DNA of 64,000 nucleotides from assembly GCA_942486035.1 (NCBI GenBank), contig CALNXK010000021.1, positions 4,523,501 to 4,587,500 on the forward strand, read 5' to 3'. A program made the translations under genes and the position numbers. This document shows positions 59,801-64,000 of the stretch, piece after piece; position 1 is the first letter of the stretch, and each line of letters opens with the position of its first letter. The notes under the pieces are model-generated. The model worked only from the letters and a program-made list of their open reading frames with translations. It was not told the origin of the DNA and ran no database searches. This stretch comes from Porites lobata. Lineage: Eukaryota; Cnidaria; Anthozoa; Scleractinia; Poritidae.

Positions 59801-60097
59801 CGGATGCTTATCATCACAAACCTCGCAATCGAATAAACTTTCACCTTCTTCTTGTGGAGGTTTGACATCGATGATGCTTAACAATGCAAAATTCTTTGGT
59901 AACCCTACGACTCCATCTTGAGATACGTTAACTTCAACTCTGCAAGTGGGACAGGGAATTTTATCATCCACAGTGAGTAACCGCTGTAGGCAGCTCGTAC
60001 AAAAACTGTGACCACAAGTCAGCATACGAGGGCAAAGGTTTTGATCATCATAACTCTCACAACAAACTAGACACTCAAGTACTTTAGGAGACGCCAT
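56870..60097 (-). CDS. TRIM45-like RING/B-box protein, gene D (filamin out of frame)
   Basis: Exon 1 is 59399-60097 (233 codons): RING with CLVCCES, CGHSFCTSC and CPTC, then B-boxes with CEVCDDKHPAIFWCFNC and CSKHSEPF. Exon 2 starts at 57546 (acceptor ttacag) and encodes the coil to VIDD, then TGA at 57196-57198, giving about 349 residues without a filamin repeat. The filamin repeat follows in another frame at 56870-57166. Compared with C, a 4-base repeat (GACTGAC) has been added and one more indel is needed to realign. ATG follows acceptor ttcag plus ACA; the longer open frame upstream is intron. Either D makes a shortened RBCC protein or it is a young pseudogene. A plus-strand LINE relic lies in the intron. 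Confidence 0.78.
58018..58740 (+). pseudogene. LINE reverse-transcriptase relic in gene D intron
   Basis: The first frame reads SAFRSGHSTETALIRLTDHI and IDFRKAFDVIDHQ, blocks of a CR1/jockey-type reverse transcriptase. After frame changes the sequence shows LSERKQF, a stop where PQGS is expected, then LLFVNDMPL and the YADD catalytic motif near 58512. Several stops and shifts make it inactive. It is antisense to gene D. Confidence 0.8.
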
Positions 60098-60135
60098 TGT
60101 CTGAAAAAAGGAAGAAGAAGACATGTTGAGAGTAA

Positions 60136-60723
60136 GGCCCGGTTCAGACGTAGAACTTTTCATGTACCCGAATCTAATTCTTTCAGTTAGAACGTGAAAA
60201 GACTAAATCGATGTACATTAAGTTCGAGTGGTCCACATGAATTTCGACTCTGTCGAACCGTAGAGCGACCTCGTTTCAAATGTCGAACTTTTTTATGTGC
60301 CGAATCTTAATGCAAAAGCTACTATAATTTATTTTGATTAGAAAGCGTTTGAGTCAACAGTCGAATTTTTAGGCTGTGAACATCTCTCTTTTTTTTCGTA
60401 GTCTTTCGAACTCAACGCGCCAGACACGAAAATGACCATGTGCCTGATGAAAGACGCGAGACGGAAGAGACGCTCGCGCGCGCATGCACTGCCCTTATTT
60501 ACTAAATCTGAAAAAAAAAACAGAGTGAGAGAGACTGCTCGCAGTCATCGTCATGGGGTCAACCCAAATGAGTAATAAGTTCGGTACATGAATAGCCTGA
60601 ATTTCATCCGATTACTTCGAGTCGTTATTACTCCCTCAGTACTGGGGGAGCAATAACGACTCGAAGTAATCGGATGAAATTCAGGCTAGGTACATGAAAA
60701 GTTCAAAGTTTTTAAAAGGGCCC
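60136..60723. mobile_element. MITE upstream of gene D with nested palindrome
   Basis: Left end GGCCCGGTTCAGACGTAGAA, with ACTTTTCATGTACC following, is mirrored by GGTACATGAAAAGTTC and AAAGGGCCC on the right. A 96-base palindrome (60593-60688) is inserted near the right end. Confidence 0.65.
60593..60688. mobile_element. 96-base perfect-arm palindrome, 10-base duplication
   Basis: Arms start TAGCCTGAATTTCATCCGAT and mirror fully around ACTCCCTCAGTACTGGGGGAG. GGTACATGAA is present at 60583-60592 and 60689-60698. A half copy lies at 62515-62560. The size of 9 to 10 bases suggests a Mutator-like source. Confidence 0.8.
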
Positions 60724-60756
60724 AACCTCACAGTCAGGTTAACAAAGTAATCGCGT

Positions 60757-60830
60757 TGGCAAGCTTAGAGCGATGGGCTGTTGAGCATGAGGTGATGGGT
60801 TCGATCTCCGGGGGCTCAGGGGACCAAACC
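60757..60830 (+). repeat. tRNA-like SINE head
   Basis: TTAGAGCGATGGGCTG (A box-like) and GGGTTCGATCTCC (B box-like) are spaced as in tRNA. No acceptor-stem pairing is visible, so it is a SINE head, not a tRNA gene. Confidence 0.45.
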
Positions 60831-61065
60831 GACACCCCTTTCGAGTGGTTAGAAGGGTTGGGGGTTGGCGTCGTTGTTTTAAGCACTTTTTGAAATACAC
60901 ATATTTTTCGAGATTGGTAAAGGTCATTATTAGGATATTACAACCATTTTTACGTTTTTCTTTCATTAGGATTCATTTATTTATTTTTTCCCCTTGAATT
61001 GTTATACCGTTACTCGTTTTCTCGTTACTCCGTCACTCGTGACTCGTTACTCTGTTTAGTAACAC

Positions 61066-61170
61066 CCAGTGGGCAAAGATAGCAATGTCTGTGATATGTT
61101 TGCAAATAGGCCTGGGCTGCGACCATTTAACTTCGGATTGGGAGAGGGGTAAAGCTTTAGCTTGAATGTA
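61066..61170. repeat. upstream block, copy 4 fragment
   Basis: GATATGTTTGCAAATAGGCC, TTTAACTTCGGA and GGGGTAAAGCTTT match 54260-54345. Confidence 0.65.
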
Positions 61171-61879
61171 ACGTTTTCCCACGAAGTTAATTAATGTCGT
61201 CGGCTATGTCGGTTGAAAGAATGCACGTCGCTCAAAACTTTCTTGAATCGCTTCAACTTTCGACTTAGTTGAAATGCAAAGTAAAGTGACTTGAGATTAG
61301 ACCTTCACTGCCTTCACACTTACGTTTGCTATTAACTTGAAACTCTAAATGAAATCGTTATAAATAGTAGAAAGACTGATACATTAAGTCTGAGGTGTTC
61401 AGTACAGTCAATGCGACTGGAAGAACTTTGACTTTAAATTAATCTCTCGTTGTTATTGATAAAATAACTGAACCGAAAACTTTTCCGTGTCGTCACTGAA
61501 GTCAATCCAACAATATATAGAATGCTTTAAACTAGTGAAGTGCAGCCTCGAATTGAAAACAAAGTACAGTACTCACTAAAGCTTAAATTTACAAAGAGCC
61601 TAAGCGACCGACAACCCGTCAAGGTTTTCTAATCACTGAAAAATGTCTTACATTCCAATATCTAGACTTGAATCTGCGGGTAGATAAAGCGAACTAGGTA
61701 AGCAATATCCTATAGATGTTCATATCAGGTTACAGCCATTAAGTGTTTAGGAAACTCCGACCGGCAGACGGTCGTATAACCACAGCGTTAAATGGTATAA
61801 AAAGCGATAAAATGTCATCAAGACTCAAACTGATGCCAAAACGAATGTGACTTTGCGAGTGAAAGGGTTATACAACGGT
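61171..61879. other. noncoding; relative of the ACCGGCAGTC repeat
   Basis: 61596-61800 starts GACCGACAACCCGTCAAGG and ends GACCGGCAGACGGTC with GTATAACCACAGCG, a single-copy relative of the 51538-52204 multimer. The rest shows nothing recognisable. Confidence 0.45.
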
Positions 61880-61968
61880 ATCATGCAGAATAAGCTTGAA
61901 TTAGTCTATTCTACCACCTTACAACAAGCTTTGCCTTGCAATATATTTATCAAAGAAGTTGTACGTAC

Positions 61969-62060
61969 CTCAAGTGAGGCAAAAGGCTCGATAGAGTGAG
62001 TACCGAAACCTTCTGGCGGAGGTTGGGCGTTGTTGTCGGGAAGTAGGTAGCCTGCGTGAG
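61969..62060 (-). other. candidate 5' leader exon of gene D
   Basis: The minus strand reads TTTTGCCTCACTTGAG then donor GTACGT, with the last exon base at 61969. It is about 1.9 kb from the RING exon, the shortest leader intron of the four. Confidence 0.38.
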
Positions 62061-62119
62061 ACAAACCCTTTTACTTTTGCAGGGGAGGGGAGGGAGGGTG
62101 CTTGAACGTGAAGCAGATA

Positions 62120-62292
62120 GAGTGTTTTCACATGACGTCACGGCGGCCATATAGGTGTCGCAAAACAATGAAACGGTGGCCATGTTGGTGTCCCAAACCA
62201 GTCCTGTGAGAGTTAAACTCTTTTCTTATGTAAACGCTTTCTTTTGTTAAAATAAATTTGCACAGACGCTGGCCACGTGAGTGAAAACGCTC
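62120..62292. mobile_element. MITE with TA duplication
   Basis: Ends GAGTGTTTTCACATGACGTC and GTGAGTGAAAACGCTC are inverted and flanked by TA at 62118-62119 and 62293-62294. Confidence 0.68.
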
Positions 62293-62294
62293 TA

Positions 62295-63156
62295 TACTAC
62301 AACTTTCCACGAAAATTGACCTGAGGCTTCGTTTGGAGTTAAACAGCAGCAGAAGCAGCGGCGAGCTCACACTGGTAAAAACAGAGAGAAAATCAAATTC
62401 AGCCAACAGGTTCTTTGGAAATATTCAACCATAGGTGCCTCGTCCGCAGTCACCTTCCTTGCGCGCGGTTATTAGTGTGCGCAGTTCCTGGGTACGAGTC
62501 ATTTACTAAGACCTAGCCTGAAATTTATCCGATTGCTTCGAGTCGTTTTCTCCTCTCAACAACGTCTGAATCGACCGGCCGTTAATGCCGCCCAGTGACG
62601 TCACTCACTACCCGAAAACCGGGTAGTGATTTTGATTGGTTGATTGTCTAAACATTCGCATAATTATGTATAATTATGAAAAATTTTAGCGGGATTGTCG
62701 CTTGATATTCAGCGGATCACATCCCTTGCATTCTTTCGTTTAGTTCAAACACTTCGATAAGCTTAATCTTTATCTTAAACAGCAAAATTGCCCTCGTCTT
62801 CGAAACTGAAATGCTACATTGAACTGCGAAAGAAGAATCATTGCGGAGAGTCGGTAGGTTTTTCATTTAGAGCCGCTTTGTGGTTTCGGCTGCCGGTGAT
62901 TTTGTTTACGCGAAGTTTTGTGAGATCAATGTTATAATTGGACCTTGCTATTTTTACCGTCAAGTGTGATGATTCTGTTAGCTTTTCTTTCTTGTCTCCT
63001 TGTTTTTTTTTTTTCTTCGTTAAGGACCAAATAGCTTCTTTTCAATTAAAGCTAATCATTGTGTTTTTGAACTAAGTGTTCCGTGTGCGTGTTTATTTCA
63101 TTGCGTGATTGCGACCGAGTTTGATTATAGAATTCAGTACAACCGGTCACGGGTGT
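62295..63156. other. noncoding
   Basis: It contains a half copy of the 60593 palindrome (62515-62560) and a short hairpin CACTACCCG/CGGGTAGTG at 62608-62630. No gene was seen. Confidence 0.4.
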
Positions 63157-63392
63157 CTAGAAAACGACGACCTAGAAAACGAAGACCTACGACCTAGAAA
63201 ACGACGACCTACTAGAAAACAACGACCTAGAAAACGGTGACCTAGCAAAACGACGACCTAGAAAACGGTGACCTAGAAAACGAAGACCTAGAAAACGACA
63301 ACCTAGAAAACAACGACCTAGAAAACAACGACCTAGAAAACGACGACCTAGAAAACGACGACCTAGAAAACGACGACCTAGAAAACGACGAC
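63157..63392. repeat. 15-base minisatellite
   Basis: The unit CTAGAAAACGACGAC is repeated about 15 times, with variants AAGAC, AACGAC and GGTGAC and a few units of other length. It has sharp edges on both sides and no lasting open frame. Confidence 0.88.
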
Positions 63393-64000
63393 AAGGAAGG
63401 GGTAGCTCGAAGGATTAAGGGGTTAGAGGGGTACAGAAGGCGGGAAATAAGAGGACGATAGGAGGGAATTATGAAGGGGTGAGAGGTGGGCGAAGAAGGA
63501 AAATTACAGAAAAATAGTAAATATTATTTGTACCGGCTAAGAGTATGAAGCCAAGGAATAAAACGGTGGAGTTGGAAATGCAAGGTACGCGAGGTCTCCC
63601 CTCTGTTTCGTTTATCAAACAAGCGTTGCCTGTTTGTTATTGGATAGATTTATTTGATGACAAGAATTGTATTAGCTTATTGTGTTTCAAACCAGTTTTT
63701 CAGTAGAATCGAAGTGAGAAAGAAATAAATTTACAGTCTGTCTATAAATCCGCTTACCTGAAGAATCTGTTAAAAGAATTTGCTAACCTCTAAAGTGCGA
63801 TTGTTGTAACGACCCGCCACAGAAGTAAGTTATAATTAACATTGAAGTTTTCTGAATTTAGCTACGAGATTAAGACGATTTGTGTTTGTTCTGATTGCGA
63901 ATAATAAATGTATTTCTTTTAGATCGAAAAATTATTAAAGCTTGGTGGTCATTGGAGCTAACCAGTTCCTAAGGAAACACCCTCCAACTCTAGCTGGCTG
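63393..64000. other. noncoding right end
   Basis: A purine-rich stretch (63393-63500) is followed by AT-rich sequence. No coding motif or element end was recognised. Confidence 0.4.

Noticed and set aside
60098..60163. longer N-terminus for gene D from an upstream ATG
   Set aside because: This segment contains the polypyrimidine tract and acceptor conserved in the paralogues and runs into a MITE.
63157..63392. CRISPR array
   Set aside because: Units are 15 bases with no unique spacers, and the surroundings are eukaryotic. It is a minisatellite.

Overview
The window reads as nuclear DNA of an animal. It is AT-rich, coding exons are short and separated by GT/AG introns, and it is crowded with eukaryotic transposable elements. 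The recognisable genes are TRIM45-type proteins (RING, two B-boxes, coiled coil, one filamin repeat). A tandem family of these, set among Penelope-like, CR1/jockey-like and integrase-class DNA elements, fits an anthozoan cnidarian, most likely a stony coral. That placement is inference from family knowledge, not a database match.

Gene layout: four TRIM45-like genes lie head to tail, all on the minus strand: A (3284-6205), B (28912-32347), C (45536-48187) and D (56870-60097). An orphan filamin exon lies at 21117-21480. Every RING exon starts with ATG GC(A/G) TC a few bases after a splice acceptor, so each gene has an intron in its 5' leader. A matching exon-like block with a splice donor recurs upstream of each gene (9605, 35731, 54625, 61969). 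A has three coding exons and is intact as read. B, C and D have coil and filamin in one exon, and each carries one visible lesion: a TAG inside the RING (B), an extra base in the coil (C), and a stop plus frame change before the filamin repeat (D).

Between genes: 6856-17990 and 33015-39105 are two closely similar copies of one noncoding block, each lying upstream of a gene (A and B). More diverged relatives follow C (48630-49210 and 54236-55225) and D (61066-62450). The array therefore grew by duplicating gene-plus-upstream units. Copy 1 was later hit by several transposons, and copy 2 gives their empty sites.

Mobile DNA: two large fold-back elements (11240-13717 and about 39131-44978), an internally deleted integrase-class transposon with a 6-base target duplication (52205-53635), a 1.8-kb element with arrays of short repeats at both ends (49587-51389), a 1.45-kb element carrying a nested MITE (23571-25026), and many MITEs whose target duplications I could read (TA, TTA, and 5 to 10 bases). 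There are also LINE reverse-transcriptase relics (58018-58740, 55879-56175), tRNA-headed SINEs, four hammerhead-ribozyme-like cores and a 15-base minisatellite (63157-63392). I saw no tRNA or rRNA gene, no CRISPR array and no prokaryotic operon.

How the genes would work: intact members should be cytoplasmic E3 ubiquitin ligases, with the RING recruiting E2, the coil dimerising, and the filamin repeat binding partners. The run of similar copies with fresh lesions looks like a birth-and-death family, as in innate-immunity or signalling expansions. No substrate can be read from the sequence.
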